From NCBI RefSeq assembly GCF_900102315.1, contig NZ_FNBL01000001.1, positions 1 to 64,000 of the forward strand: a DNA stretch of 64,000 bases, written 5' to 3'. The position numbers and the translations under genes were made by a program. Of this stretch, positions 47,085-56,246 are shown piece after piece; the first letter of the stretch is position 1; each line of letters starts with the position of its first letter. The notes beneath the pieces were generated by a model that had not been told where the DNA came from, ran no database searches, and saw only the letters and a program-made list of their open reading frames with translations. The stretch comes from Celeribacter baekdonensis (GTDB lineage: Bacteria > Pseudomonadota > Alphaproteobacteria > Rhodobacterales > Rhodobacteraceae).

Positions 47085-48317
47085 ATGCCCGAGCACGCCA
47101 TGCCAGAACACGTCATGACCTCCGATCCCGCCCGCGCTCGTCGCAACGTGTACATCCTTGTGATGGCACAGGCGTTTTTGGGCGCGCAGATGTCGATGAT
47201 CTTCATCATTGGCGGGCTGGCCGGGCAATCTTTGGCCAAAAACCTGTGTTTTGCCACCCTGCCGATCTCCGCGATTGTCTTGGGCTCGATGTTGGCGGCG
47301 ACGCCTTTGTCAGCGGCAATGCAGCGCTATGGCCGCCGTGCGGGGTTTTGGATTGGCACCGGTTCCGGCGCGATTGGCGCCTCCATTGGCGCTATGGCGC
47401 TGTTGCAGCAAAACTTTTGGCTCTTTGTGGTCGGCGGCCTGTTCACCGGGATTTATCAATCGTCCCAAGGGTTTTTCCGCTTTGCCGCCACCGACACCGC
47501 CGATGATGCGTTCAAACCCAAAGCCATCTCCTATGTGCTCGCGGGCGGATTGGCCTCGGCCCTCATCGGCCCGCAATTGGTCAAACTCACCTCTCAGGCG
47601 ATGGTGGTGCCCTTCCTTGGCACCTATCTGGCGGTGATCGCGATCAACGTCATCGGCTCTGTCCTGTTCCTGTTCCTGCGCATCCCGAAACCGCCCGTCT
47701 CCGTGCATGGCCATGTTGTCGGGCGCTCCCGGCGCGAGCTGTTGCGTGAACCTCGGGTCTTGGTGGCGATCATCGTCGCCATGGTGTCCTATGCTTTGAT
47801 GAATTTGGTGATGACCTCCACGCCGCTGGCCGTGGTCGGCTGTGGCTTTGAACAAAACACCGCCGCCGATGTGGTCTCGGCCCATGTTGTGGCGATGTTC
47901 TTGCCGTCGTTTTTCACCGGGTTTCTGATCTCGAAATTTGGTGTCGAACGGATCATGGCCACCGGGCTTGTGATCCTTGGCACCGCCGGGATCGTCGGCA
48001 TGATGGGCGTCGATATCGAGAATTTCTTTGTCGCTTTGGTGCTTTTGGGGGTCGGTTGGAACTTTGGCTTCATCGGTGCCACGGCGATGTTGTCCTCTTC
48101 GCATGAGCCCTCTGAACGTGGCCGGATTCAGGGCCTCAACGACCTTTTGGTCTTTGGCGGCGTGACCGTGGCCTCCTTGGCCTCAGGCGGGTTGATGAAC
48201 TGTTCCGGCGGCTCGGCGCAGGACGGCTGGACCGCCGTCAACCTTGCGATGATCCCGCTTTTGACCTTGGCGGGTGGGGCGTTGATCTGGCTCTGGATGC
48301 AGCCGAAATCCAAGTGA
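47085..48317 (+). CDS. MFS transporter, unknown substrate
   Basis: A protein of about 410 residues with 12 predicted membrane helices. Helical segments include FLGAQMSMIFIIGGLAGQSL, the loop AAMQRYGRRAGFWIGTG (a variant of MFS motif A) and the closing MIPLLTLAGGALIWLWMQPK. The central region (NLVMTSTPLAVVGCGF; SAHVVAMFLPSFFTGFLISK) is as in a Rhodobacteraceae MFS group of unknown role. Three ATGs (47085, 47100, 47115) sit in a degenerate 15 bp repeat encoding MPEHA/MPEHV, so the start is uncertain. It follows the cobalamin genes by 133 bp; a transport link is not shown. Confidence 0.82.
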   Translation: MPEHAMPEHVMTSDPARARRNVYILVMAQAFLGAQMSMIFIIGGLAGQSLAKNLCFATLPISAIVLGSMLAATPLSAAMQRYGRRAGFWIGTGSGAIGASIGAMALLQQNFWLFVVGGLFTGIYQSSQGFFRFAATDTADDAFKPKAISYVLAGGLASALIGPQLVKLTSQAMVVPFLGTYLAVIAINVIGSVLFLFLRIPKPPVSVHGHVVGRSRRELLREPRVLVAIIVAMVSYALMNLVMTSTPLAVVGCGFEQNTAADVVSAHVVAMFLPSFFTGFLISKFGVERIMATGLVILGTAGIVGMMGVDIENFFVALVLLGVGWNFGFIGATAMLSSSHEPSERGRIQGLNDLLVFGGVTVASLASGGLMNCSGGSAQDGWTAVNLAMIPLLTLAGGALIWLWMQPKSK

Positions 48318-48327
48318 CGCTTGGACT

Positions 48328-49221
48328 TTAAACCCCGGCCTCGGCGCGCAGACGATCGCGGTGCCGGGCCAGCCACAGCGCCGACATATAGAGCGGCCCG
48401 ACGTCCAATTGACCCGCGTCACACATCTGCATCAACCGATCAAAGCTGATCAGGGTGGAGGCGATGTCTTCATGTTCGCTCTCAAGACCGCCGACCCCCG
48501 TCACATCCTCGGGCAGATCGGCAATGCCGATATAGGACAACACATATTCGGTGATCCCGCCGCTTGAGGGGTAATATTCGGCGATTTTATGCAGCGCCTT
48601 GAGGGTGACGCGGGCCTCTTCCTCCGCCTCGCGCCGTGCGGTGTTTTCCGCCGTCTCGCCCGCATCCACCCGCCCTGCAATGGGTTCCAACATCCATGGC
48701 CGCGCATCGCCGCGCGCATAGGGACCAAAACGGAATTGTTCGATCACCAAGACCCGGTCTCGCAGCGGATCATAGGGCAAAACCGTCACCGCATCCGCCA
48801 TCAAAAACGCCGCACGACGCATTTCGCCGGAGGTGGCCCCGTCAAACCGTGTGTGGGTCAGATGGGTCTCATCCACGGCAAAAAAGAAACTGTAAGGGAT
48901 CTGGCGGTTGGTTTCGGTGACATCATGGCGCGTCATGTCGCGGCGATCCCCGGCGCGGGGGCGTGTGCCACGGCGGGCCCTTAAGCGCGCCCAAGCCCGG
49001 ATCAGGATCATCATGCGCAGCGCGCGCAGCTCACCCGCCGGTTTTTGCCCGATATACAGCACCACCTCCTCGGCGGCTGCGCGCAAAAATGCCTCGGTGA
49101 GATAGGGCTCCTCACCGTGGATCACCTCATACAGATAGGTGATTTGCTCTGGGCTGTAGCGGTCTGAAAGGGCGTTATACTGCGGCGGCATCGGGTCCAT
49201 GAGGGGATAAGTCACGCCCAT
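48328..49221 (-). CDS. trgB: TrgB-like NUDIX hydrolase
   Basis: A protein of about 297 residues. An N-terminal part of about 110 residues (LSDRYSPEQITYLYEVIHG) precedes an ADP-ribose-pyrophosphatase-like NUDIX domain (AVTVLPYDPLRDRVLVIEQF; Nudix box GRVDAGETAENTARREAEEE). In the box, the Gly of the EExG end is replaced by Arg (EEARV), while the metal-binding Glu residues remain. It fits TrgB, identified in Rhodobacter sphaeroides as part of a tellurite resistance locus with trgA. The ATG at 49221 lies 10 bp inside trgA; 49200 is an alternative. Confidence 0.83.
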   Translation of the reverse strand: MGVTYPLMDPMPPQYNALSDRYSPEQITYLYEVIHGEEPYLTEAFLRAAAEEVVLYIGQKPAGELRALRMMILIRAWARLRARRGTRPRAGDRRDMTRHDVTETNRQIPYSFFFAVDETHLTHTRFDGATSGEMRRAAFLMADAVTVLPYDPLRDRVLVIEQFRFGPYARGDARPWMLEPIAGRVDAGETAENTARREAEEEARVTLKALHKIAEYYPSSGGITEYVLSYIGIADLPEDVTGVGGLESEHEDIASTLISFDRLMQMCDAGQLDVGPLYMSALWLARHRDRLRAEAGV

Positions 49222-49652
49222 TTTCGCACCGCCTTTTCCGTGATCCAACCGCCAAAAAGCCCGCCAACAATGAGAATGATCAACACATCCGGTTTGATCA
49301 GATAGAGACCGTAGTCGCCCATCAAGCCGACCATTGACACCAGCGCATCCCCCGGACCGTGATAGCGATGCGACATGGAGCGGTGTATCATGGTTTCAAA
49401 GGCGAAATAGAACACGCTCCAAAACGACAGGATGATTGACGAGGACAGGCCATAGCCATAGGCCGCGCGCATCGTGTCGCCCGCGCGACGGCCCATAAAC
49501 ATCCAGCCGGTCAAAAGCCCAAATCCGCCACTGATATAGGACATGAATCCCACCTGCGTGCCATCGGGCAGATGGTTTTTGACCAATTCCGCCGCGAACC
49601 ATGCCAAAAGGGCAAACCAGATCGAAGAAACAAGTTTTGCGGCTGTGGGCAT
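49212..49652 (-). CDS. trgA: TrgA-like membrane protein (tellurite resistance)
   Basis: A 146-residue inner-membrane protein with about three to four helices (SSIWFALLAWFAAELV; FMSYISGGFGLLTGWMFMG; LSSSIILSFWSVFYFAFE; VLIILIVGGLFGGWIT). It corresponds to TrgA of R. sphaeroides in length and gene order. Start ATG 49652 has AGCAGG upstream; a GTG two codons earlier is possible. Overlaps trgB. Located 35 bp after cfa on the same strand, so it is read from the phrB/cfa side. Confidence 0.83.
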   Translation of the reverse strand: MPTAAKLVSSIWFALLAWFAAELVKNHLPDGTQVGFMSYISGGFGLLTGWMFMGRRAGDTMRAAYGYGLSSSIILSFWSVFYFAFETMIHRSMSHRYHGPGDALVSMVGLMGDYGLYLIKPDVLIILIVGGLFGGWITEKAVRKWA

Positions 49653-49686
49653 AGGCACCTGCTTTGGAATTGTGAGCGCAAGGAGG

Positions 49687-50931
49687 TCACGATGGCTTGG
49701 TCATCGTAATCTGCGTTACGTCGCAATTTCCACTGTGAAAGGTCGCAGCGCAAGAGGCGAGATAAAAATTCCACATCCGGCGGAACCGATCATCAAACCC
49801 CAGCGCTTCGATCTGATCCCATTTGGCGTTAAACACCTCATGCCAGCGCCGCAATGTGATGCTGTAGCTTTCGCCAAATTCCTTGGATTTCACAAACTCA
49901 AGCCCGGATTTGGCGATGTGGTCGCGCAGCACCGTGGGGCTGGGCAACATGCCCCCCGGAAAGATGTATTTTTGAATGAAATCAACGGAAGATCGGTAAA
50001 CCTCAAACCGACGATCTTGCAGCGTGATGATTTGCAGCGTGGCATTGCCCGCCGGTTTCAAACAGTTGCGCAGCGTGTCGAAATAGGTTGGCCAATATTT
50101 TTCGCCCACCGCCTCGAACATCTCAATCGAAGCAATGCCATCATATTGCGCGCGCTCGTCACGGTAGTCCTGAAGTTTGAGCTGCACCCGATCCGACAGA
50201 CCGGCCTTTTGGAGTCTCGCGGCGGCAAATTTAAATTGTTCCTCGGAAATCGTCAGCCCGGTGACTTTGAGCCCCCGTTGCCCCGCCGCATATTCGGCAA
50301 ACCCGCCCCAGCCACAGCCAATCTCCAAAACATGATCGCCCGGCTTCACGCCCATTTCATCCACCATCGAGGCGTATTTGGCGATTTGCGCGGCCTCAAG
50401 GCTTTGTTGCCCCTCCTCAAACAGGGCCGAGGAATAGGTCATCGTGTCATCAAGCCAAAGCCCGTAAAATTCATTGCCCAGATCATAGTGATAAGAGATA
50501 TTTTTCCTGGCCTGACGTTTGGAATTGGTGTTCAGCCAATGGCGCATCCGCTCATAGGCCCGCACAAAGGCCATGCCCGGAAACCCGTCGTAAAGATCAT
50601 CATTGTCGGCATGGATCAGGTCCATGAACGCCATCAAATCCGGCGTGCTCCAGCCCTGATCAAGGTAATCCTCGCAAAACCCAAGATCGCCTTCGCGGAT
50701 GAGCCGGGCAAAGACATCGTCCGAGTGGACATGAATCTCGGCCACGGGTCCCGTCCTGCGGCCTTCGGCGCGAAACACCCGCCCGTCCGGCATAACAAAA
50801 TCCAACCGTCCGCGCGACATATTTGCCGCAACATCAAACACTTGAGTGAAATATCGCGGCAGGTTGCCCTGCCCCTCAGTCGAGGTCAACACCTCTTTGG
50901 CCAGTGCTGGCCGGGTGGTTTGATCAAGCAT
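49687..50931 (-). CDS. cfa: Cyclopropane-fatty-acyl-phospholipid synthase
   Basis: A 414-residue SAM-dependent enzyme adding a methylene group across double bonds of membrane lipids, a protection against acid, singlet oxygen and solvents. SAM-binding motif VLEIGCGWGGFAEYAAGQ, preceded by YHYDLGNEFYGLWLDDTMTY and SSALFEEGQQSLEAAQ, all hallmarks of the family. N-terminal domain is short and less conserved. The 124 bp gap before it holds a perfect 13 bp tandem duplication (50952-50977) and may contain a separate promoter. Confidence 0.93.
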   Translation of the reverse strand: MLDQTTRPALAKEVLTSTEGQGNLPRYFTQVFDVAANMSRGRLDFVMPDGRVFRAEGRRTGPVAEIHVHSDDVFARLIREGDLGFCEDYLDQGWSTPDLMAFMDLIHADNDDLYDGFPGMAFVRAYERMRHWLNTNSKRQARKNISYHYDLGNEFYGLWLDDTMTYSSALFEEGQQSLEAAQIAKYASMVDEMGVKPGDHVLEIGCGWGGFAEYAAGQRGLKVTGLTISEEQFKFAAARLQKAGLSDRVQLKLQDYRDERAQYDGIASIEMFEAVGEKYWPTYFDTLRNCLKPAGNATLQIITLQDRRFEVYRSSVDFIQKYIFPGGMLPSPTVLRDHIAKSGLEFVKSKEFGESYSITLRRWHEVFNAKWDQIEALGFDDRFRRMWNFYLASCAATFHSGNCDVTQITMTKPS

Positions 50932-51055
50932 CTTGGCCTCCGTTTATCCCTCTGGGTCGTCTATCTGGGTCGTCTATTGGTGGTCTTGGATTGCGGATCT
51001 GACGGGATATTTCGCCCGGTTTCGATCCTTGAATATAGCATAAATTCACGTTTCG

Positions 51056-52453
51056 TCACGTTTTGAGCCGCTGATACGCGGCAAGGGCCCGCTCGCGCCC
51101 CTCTTTCAACCCAATGATTGGGTCGGGGTATGTGTCTTTGGGCGAGAGGCGCCAGCTCTTGGGCACCGCCGCGAAATAAGACACAGCGGTCGCACTCGGA
51201 CGCACCTCTCCCTCGGCAATCCACGCCCGCAGATAGGCCCCATCGGTATCAAATTTCTCCGCCTGACCGTCCGGGTTAAACACCCGAAAATAGGGCGCAG
51301 CATCCGGGCCACATCCGGCCACCCATTGCCATCCCATCGCATTGGCCGCCGGGTCCCAATCCATCAGACAGTCCTCAAACCAAGCCCGTCCAATCCGCCA
51401 ATCGGTCAGCAAATGTTTGGTCAAAAACGACGCCACAATCATCCGTGCCCGGTTGTGCATCACCCCCGTGACATACATTTCGCGCATCGCGGCATCGACA
51501 AACCGCACCCCGGTGCGCCCGCGCCGCCACGCCTCGGCATCGTCGCTCTCGCCGCGCCAGTCAAACCCATCCCAGCCCTCTCGGTGATTGCGATGGGCCA
51601 AATCCGGTTCGTGATACAACAGATGATATGCAAACTCGCGCCAGACCAGTTCTTTCAGGAAATGCTCTGCACCTGCCGCCCCCGCCTCCATCGCGCGCCA
51701 GCCCGCATGCCAAATGCGTCGCGGTGATATTTCGCCATAGGTCAGGTTCTCGGACAGGCCCGAACACACCGGCTCCGCCGGAAAATCGCGTTTGGCCTTA
51801 TAGGCCTCGACATGGTGCTCGATAAACGCATCAAGCCGTGCCAAAGCCGCCGCTTCGCCAATCTGACAATGGGGCAAAACCACCTCGGCCCCGCGCTGCA
51901 TCCCGGCCCCCATTTGCCAATCGACCAGCGCCTCACTCGCGGGCCACTCCTGAGGCCATGCCACATCCGGTGCAGGCAAAAGATCGGCCACAGCGCGCTC
52001 GCGCACCGTCTTCCAGAACGGCGTGTAGACCTTGTAATAGCCGCCGGTTTTGGTCTCCACCGTCCAAGGCTCAAAACACAGATGACTGTTTGAGGATTGC
52101 GCCTTGATCCCCGCGGTTTTCAATGCCGATTTGACAGCCGTGTCGCGCGCAATCGCCGCTTTGTCATACAAACGGTTCCAATAGACGCCCTCGGCCCCGA
52201 CCTCTTTGGCCAGCCCCAAAAGCACCTCAGAGGCCGGGCCAGAGCGCAGGATCACCCGCCCGCCCAAGGCCTCAATCCGGGCAATCAGATGCGCCAACCC
52301 AAGCCCCATCCGCCATTTTGGTGCCGCACCCAAATCCGCCACCGTGTCATCAAAGACAAACACAGGCACAACCGCGCCCGAGGCCGCAGCCGCCACCAAG
52401 CCCGGGTTGTCATAGAGGCGAAAATCTCGCCTGATCCACCAAATTGAGGTCAT
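51056..52453 (-). CDS. phrB: Deoxyribodipyrimidine photolyase (CPD class I)
   Basis: A 465-residue blue-light DNA repair flavoprotein that splits cyclobutane pyrimidine dimers. The N-terminal antenna domain begins SIWWIRRDFRLYDNPGLVAA; the FAD-binding domain has ENLTYGEISPRRIWHAGW, REFAYHLLYHEPDLAHRNHR, GRTGVRFVDAAMREMYVTG and HNRARMIVASFLTKHLLTDW with GRAWFEDCLMDWDPAANAMGWQ. GGAGAG precedes the ATG at 52453. First of a four-gene stress cluster. A TGATCC-type promoter stands just upstream. Confidence 0.95.
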   Translation of the reverse strand: MTSIWWIRRDFRLYDNPGLVAAAASGAVVPVFVFDDTVADLGAAPKWRMGLGLAHLIARIEALGGRVILRSGPASEVLLGLAKEVGAEGVYWNRLYDKAAIARDTAVKSALKTAGIKAQSSNSHLCFEPWTVETKTGGYYKVYTPFWKTVRERAVADLLPAPDVAWPQEWPASEALVDWQMGAGMQRGAEVVLPHCQIGEAAALARLDAFIEHHVEAYKAKRDFPAEPVCSGLSENLTYGEISPRRIWHAGWRAMEAGAAGAEHFLKELVWREFAYHLLYHEPDLAHRNHREGWDGFDWRGESDDAEAWRRGRTGVRFVDAAMREMYVTGVMHNRARMIVASFLTKHLLTDWRIGRAWFEDCLMDWDPAANAMGWQWVAGCGPDAAPYFRVFNPDGQAEKFDTDGAYLRAWIAEGEVRPSATAVSYFAAVPKSWRLSPKDTYPDPIIGLKEGRERALAAYQRLKT

Positions 52454-52472
52454 TTTCTCTCCGCGTTCCAAA

Positions 52473-52502
52473 TGGTTACGCGTGCGCCTTGGCCGTGGAT
52501 CA
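52473..52502 (-). promoter_or_regulatory. Candidate RpoE (ChrR-controlled) promoter before phrB
   Basis: On the minus strand, TGATCC (52502-52497) is followed after 18 bp by TAACCA (52478-52473), giving a start of transcription about 14 bp before the phrB ATG. From memory, TGATCC with a TA-starting -10 is the R. sphaeroides RpoE consensus, and phr and cfa genes are in its singlet-oxygen regulon. Confidence 0.5.
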
Positions 52503-52566
52503 CTCTGGCAGGAAATATTTTGACCAGGGCCTTTCCTGGGCCTTTACCGTGGTCCAAATACTCAGA

Positions 52567-54405
52567 TCACGCCGCCGCCTCGTCGCGGTCTTCGGCCTGT
52601 GCGGCCCACATCGCCGCGTATTTGCCATGGGCGTTCAACAGCCCCTCATGGGTGCCGCGCTCGACCACCTGCCCCTGTTCCAGGACCACGATTTCATCGG
52701 CATCGGCCACGGTTGAGAGCCGGTGCGCGATGGTGATCACGGTGCGGCCTTCGCCCGCCGCTTTGAGCGCGTCCAAAATATCGCGCTCGGTCTGGGTGTC
52801 GAGCGCCGAGGTCGCTTCATCGAGCAACAGGATCGGCGGGTCTTTGAGCAGCGTGCGGGCAATCCCCACCCGCTGTTTTTCCCCGCCCGACAGTTTCAGC
52901 CCGCGTTCGCCCACCTGGGTCTCGTACCCGTCCGGCAGGCCGATGATGAAATCATGTATCCGGGCCTTTTGCGCAGCTTTGACGATCTCGTCATAGTTTG
53001 CGCCATCGCGGCCATAGCCGATGTTATAGCGGATCGTGTCGTTGAACAGCACGGTGTCCTGCGGCACCACGCCGATGGCGGCATGCAGGCTGTTTTGGGT
53101 CACATCGCGGATGTCCTGACCGTCGATCTGAAGCGATCCGCCGGTGACCTCGTAAAACCGAAACAGCAACCGCCCGATGGTGGATTTGCCCGACCCGGAC
53201 GGGCCAACGATGGCCAAAGAGCGCCCGGCGGGCACGACAATATCCACGCCTTTGAGGATCGGACGGGCCGGGTCATAATGAAATTCAACCTCTTTGAGCA
53301 GCACAGCCCCACCCGCCACCTGAAGAGCGGGCGCATTGGGCGCGTCAAGGATTTCAGCGGGTTGATGCAACAGATCAAACATCGCCTCCATATCGACAAG
53401 CCCCTGACGGATTTCACGATACACCGTACCAAGGAAATTCAGCGGCATGGTGATCTGCACCATATAGGCGTTGACCATGACGAAATCGCCCACGGTCATC
53501 GTGCCGTTTTCAACCCCAAGCGCGGCCATGACCATCACGATCACAAGCCCCGCGGTGATCAAAAAGCTTTGGCCAAAGTTGAGGAATCCCAACGAATAGG
53601 CGGTTTTGACGGCTGCCGTTTCATAGGCTTCCATGGCTTTGTCATAGCGCGCGGCTTCGCGTTGTTCGGCGCCGAAATATTTCACCGTTTCAAAGTTCAA
53701 AAGACTGTCGATCGCCTTTTGATTGGCGTCGGTGTCCTGGTCGTTCATCTCTTTGCGCAGCTTCACCCGCCATTCCGTGACCTTAAAGGTAAAGACCACA
53801 TAGGCGAGGATCGTCCCGGCCAAAACGGCCATATAGGATGCACCAAAGGCAAAGGAGACGACCACCAAAATCATCGCAAGTTCAATCGCCAAAGGCCCGA
53901 TACTGAACACCAGAAAGCGCAGCAAAAACGCCACGCCCTTGGTGCCGCGTTCGATGATCCGGCTAAGCCCCCCGGTTTTGCGGGCAATGTGATAGCGCAT
54001 GGAGAGGGCGTGAATGTGATTGAAGGTCTCAAGCGCCAATTTGCGCAGCGCCGATTGCGCCACGGGGGCAAAGACCACATCGCGCAACTGGTTGAACCCG
54101 TTCGACATCAGCCGCGCCATGCCATAGGCGACGGTCAGTCCAACCGCCCCCATGCCCAACATCCAGGCCGCCGATTTGGCATCCCCGGCCAAAGCATCGA
54201 CGGCGGCTTTGTACAACACGGGCGTGCCGACGGTGACGATTTTCGCCGCCATCAAAAACACCAAGGCAATGATCACCCGGATTTTGGTGGCACGCACCTC
54301 GGCTTTTGGACCCTCGTTGGGCCAAAAATACGGAATCACGGCGTGGATCACCGCCCATCCATTTTTCGGGCCTTCGGTGGTGGTCATCGGACGATTGCCG
54401 CGCAT
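52567..54405 (-). CDS. Atm1/HMT1-type ABC exporter
   Basis: A half-size ABC exporter of 612 residues with six membrane helices followed by an ATPase domain. Typical of the Atm1 group (mitochondrial ABCB7, bacterial NaAtm1) are LLNFETVKYFGAEQREAARY and the transmembrane FGQSFLITAGLVIVMVMAAL. ATPase motifs are VGPSGSGKSTIGRLL (Walker A), LSGGEKQRVGIARTLLK and PPILLLDEATSALD. Bacterial relatives export glutathione conjugates and heavy-metal complexes, which fits the stress genes around it. Start 54405 has GAAAGG upstream; ATG 54387 is possible. Confidence 0.9.
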   Translation of the reverse strand: MRGNRPMTTTEGPKNGWAVIHAVIPYFWPNEGPKAEVRATKIRVIIALVFLMAAKIVTVGTPVLYKAAVDALAGDAKSAAWMLGMGAVGLTVAYGMARLMSNGFNQLRDVVFAPVAQSALRKLALETFNHIHALSMRYHIARKTGGLSRIIERGTKGVAFLLRFLVFSIGPLAIELAMILVVVSFAFGASYMAVLAGTILAYVVFTFKVTEWRVKLRKEMNDQDTDANQKAIDSLLNFETVKYFGAEQREAARYDKAMEAYETAAVKTAYSLGFLNFGQSFLITAGLVIVMVMAALGVENGTMTVGDFVMVNAYMVQITMPLNFLGTVYREIRQGLVDMEAMFDLLHQPAEILDAPNAPALQVAGGAVLLKEVEFHYDPARPILKGVDIVVPAGRSLAIVGPSGSGKSTIGRLLFRFYEVTGGSLQIDGQDIRDVTQNSLHAAIGVVPQDTVLFNDTIRYNIGYGRDGANYDEIVKAAQKARIHDFIIGLPDGYETQVGERGLKLSGGEKQRVGIARTLLKDPPILLLDEATSALDTQTERDILDALKAAGEGRTVITIAHRLSTVADADEIVVLEQGQVVERGTHEGLLNAHGKYAAMWAAQAEDRDEAAA

Positions 54406-54523
54406 ATGGGCTGCCTTTCGGTGGCGTGTTTCAAAGCGAGCAACACAATCGCGCAGACCTCCACCGGGCACAAGCCCCGATGCCGCACAGCCTGCTGTGC
54501 CTTAGGTATCGCAAGAGATCGGA

Positions 54524-55966
54524 TCACTCAGGTAAAACGAAAATCTGCCCCGGATAGATCAAATCAGCATCACGAATTTGGCTTTTGTTGGCATCAAACA
54601 CCCGCACATACATCACCCCATTGCCATAGGTTGCCGAGGCAATCCCCCAAAGCGTATTGCCGGGCTGAACGGTCACAGACATGATGCGTTTGACCGGGGT
54701 CGGGGTTGGGGCCGGGGTTGGAGTTGCGGCTTGGGTCGGTTTGGGGTGTGGGGCTTCAAGGGGCGCGCTCGTCTGCCCAATCGGTGCCGCCGCATCCCCT
54801 GCGGACGTCCCCGCCAAAACCGCCACATCTTCACGATGGAACGGGATTTCGGCGCGTTGACTGACCCGGCCCGTTGCGTCCACCTGATCGGCGCGCAACG
54901 TGTAGCGCCCCGGTGCCACATCGCTCAGTTCCTGCCGCCATTGCCCATCCGCGCCAATCAAAGATTCGGCCTTGAGCGCCTCCATGAGATAGAGCCGCAC
55001 ACTCTGCCCCGGCGCGCCACGCCCAGACACAAACACCCGCCCCTCGGGATCGTAAGTCACCGCATCAATGCGCAAGGCTCCCGCCTCGGTGCCCGGCTGT
55101 TGCAACACTTTGACGCCCTCATCGGTCGCGATCATCACTGTGGGCGCAACCGGGGGCGCAACTGGTGGGGTACTTGCGTTTTCTGCTGTGTTTTCTTCTG
55201 TGCTTTCTGCAGTGGTTTCTGGTGTGGGATCGGTCTGTGACTGTTCCCCCGGTTCAGCGGTCTCAACAGCCGCCCCAGACTCGGCGGTCCGCAAAATCGA
55301 CGTCGCCACGGCACCCCCCGTGGCGGAGGCTGCGGCCACATCCCCCGGTTCGTTTTGCGCCACGCCCGTTTCCGCCGTGACGCCATCCACCGCCACAGCG
55401 GCGCTCTCGGTGCTGACATCAAGGTCCGGCACGGCGGCAAAGGGTGCGATGATCACACTTTCGGCGCTGTCCAACACGCTTTCGCTGCTGTCTGGTGTGT
55501 CCGCATTCGCCGCGCTGCGCAGGCGCATTTCGCGCGGGCTATCGCTCCCGGCCAGATCGAACAAGGCGACAAATTCGCCGCGCCCATTGGCCGATGTGCG
55601 TGCCACTTCTTGACCATCGACCAAGATCGCCACCTCAGCCCCCGCCTCGGCGCGTCCGGCCACCGTGGCCAAGCCATCGGGGGGAATGCGCACAAGATCA
55701 AAGGCCGGATAGCTCTGTACCACGCCTGCGGGCGCGGTCTCTTGGCCCGTTGGCGCCTGGTTTGCGGGGTTTGCAGGCGCGACCGTGTTCGCCGCCTCCA
55801 TCCCTGTTCCACCCTCAGAGACCCCGATCTCAGAGGTCAACGCGGCCGGCGCGCTCGGCGCATCGCCGCCGGGATAGGCCACATATAATGTGTACCCGAT
55901 CCCCGCCACCAACCCGATCGCCACCACTGTGGCGACGGGCGTCATCCATCCCTGCGTTTTGCCCAT
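54524..55966 (-). CDS. LysM-domain envelope protein
   Basis: A 480-residue protein. One N-terminal membrane anchor (about residues 10-28, VATVVAIGLVAGIGYTLYVA) leads to an Ala/Thr/Pro/Glu-rich periplasmic region, in which two Ig-like/Big-type modules are recognisable by LATVAGRAEAGAEVAILVDG and GRVFVSGRGAPGQSVRLYLM with 'GQWRQELSDVAPGRYTLRAD'. A C-terminal LysM domain (VTVQPGNTLWGIASATYGNG) binds peptidoglycan. It starts at 55966 (GAAGGA five bases before), though two earlier ATGs are open. Likely a cell-wall-associated structural protein. Confidence 0.83.
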   Translation of the reverse strand: MGKTQGWMTPVATVVAIGLVAGIGYTLYVAYPGGDAPSAPAALTSEIGVSEGGTGMEAANTVAPANPANQAPTGQETAPAGVVQSYPAFDLVRIPPDGLATVAGRAEAGAEVAILVDGQEVARTSANGRGEFVALFDLAGSDSPREMRLRSAANADTPDSSESVLDSAESVIIAPFAAVPDLDVSTESAAVAVDGVTAETGVAQNEPGDVAAASATGGAVATSILRTAESGAAVETAEPGEQSQTDPTPETTAESTEENTAENASTPPVAPPVAPTVMIATDEGVKVLQQPGTEAGALRIDAVTYDPEGRVFVSGRGAPGQSVRLYLMEALKAESLIGADGQWRQELSDVAPGRYTLRADQVDATGRVSQRAEIPFHREDVAVLAGTSAGDAAAPIGQTSAPLEAPHPKPTQAATPTPAPTPTPVKRIMSVTVQPGNTLWGIASATYGNGVMYVRVFDANKSQIRDADLIYPGQIFVLPE

Positions 55967-56187
55967 TGTGTCCTTCATCCCCATCTCCCACGCCCAACAC
56001 GCCAAGCAGAGTTTGGCCCGGTCAGTATGACCGCGCGACCAAAGCACCACCACATTGCTTTTGACAAGGGTTGAGACAGCCTAGCAAGGGGGCTAACAAG
56101 GGTCAAAGACTTCCTTTTTAAGCGTTTCAAGGAATGCCCTTCCTCACGGGCTTTCGGCGCACCCCTCACGAGGCTGACATGTCCCAC

Positions 56188-56230
56188 AGCGTTTCCTATC
56201 AAACCGGCCTCAGATGTTTCTGGAAACGCT
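56188..56230. repeat. Degenerate palindromic repeat
   Basis: AGCGTTTCC (56188-56196) and GGAAACGCT (56222-56230) form nine-base arms, followed by TTAG. The interior keeps the AAACC-CTCAG-GTTT order of the palindromic repeat family (copies at 8449-8562, 13280-13370 and 58328-58379), so it is probably a diverged member. It ends 16 bp before the LOG gene. Confidence 0.5.
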
Positions 56231-56246
56231 TTAGAAAGCACGCGTC

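Noticed and set aside
52723-54684. Plus-strand open frame of 653 codons opposite the Atm1-type exporter
   Set aside because: His/Gly/Arg/Gln-rich composition without motifs; it mirrors a certain gene and follows from high third-position GC.
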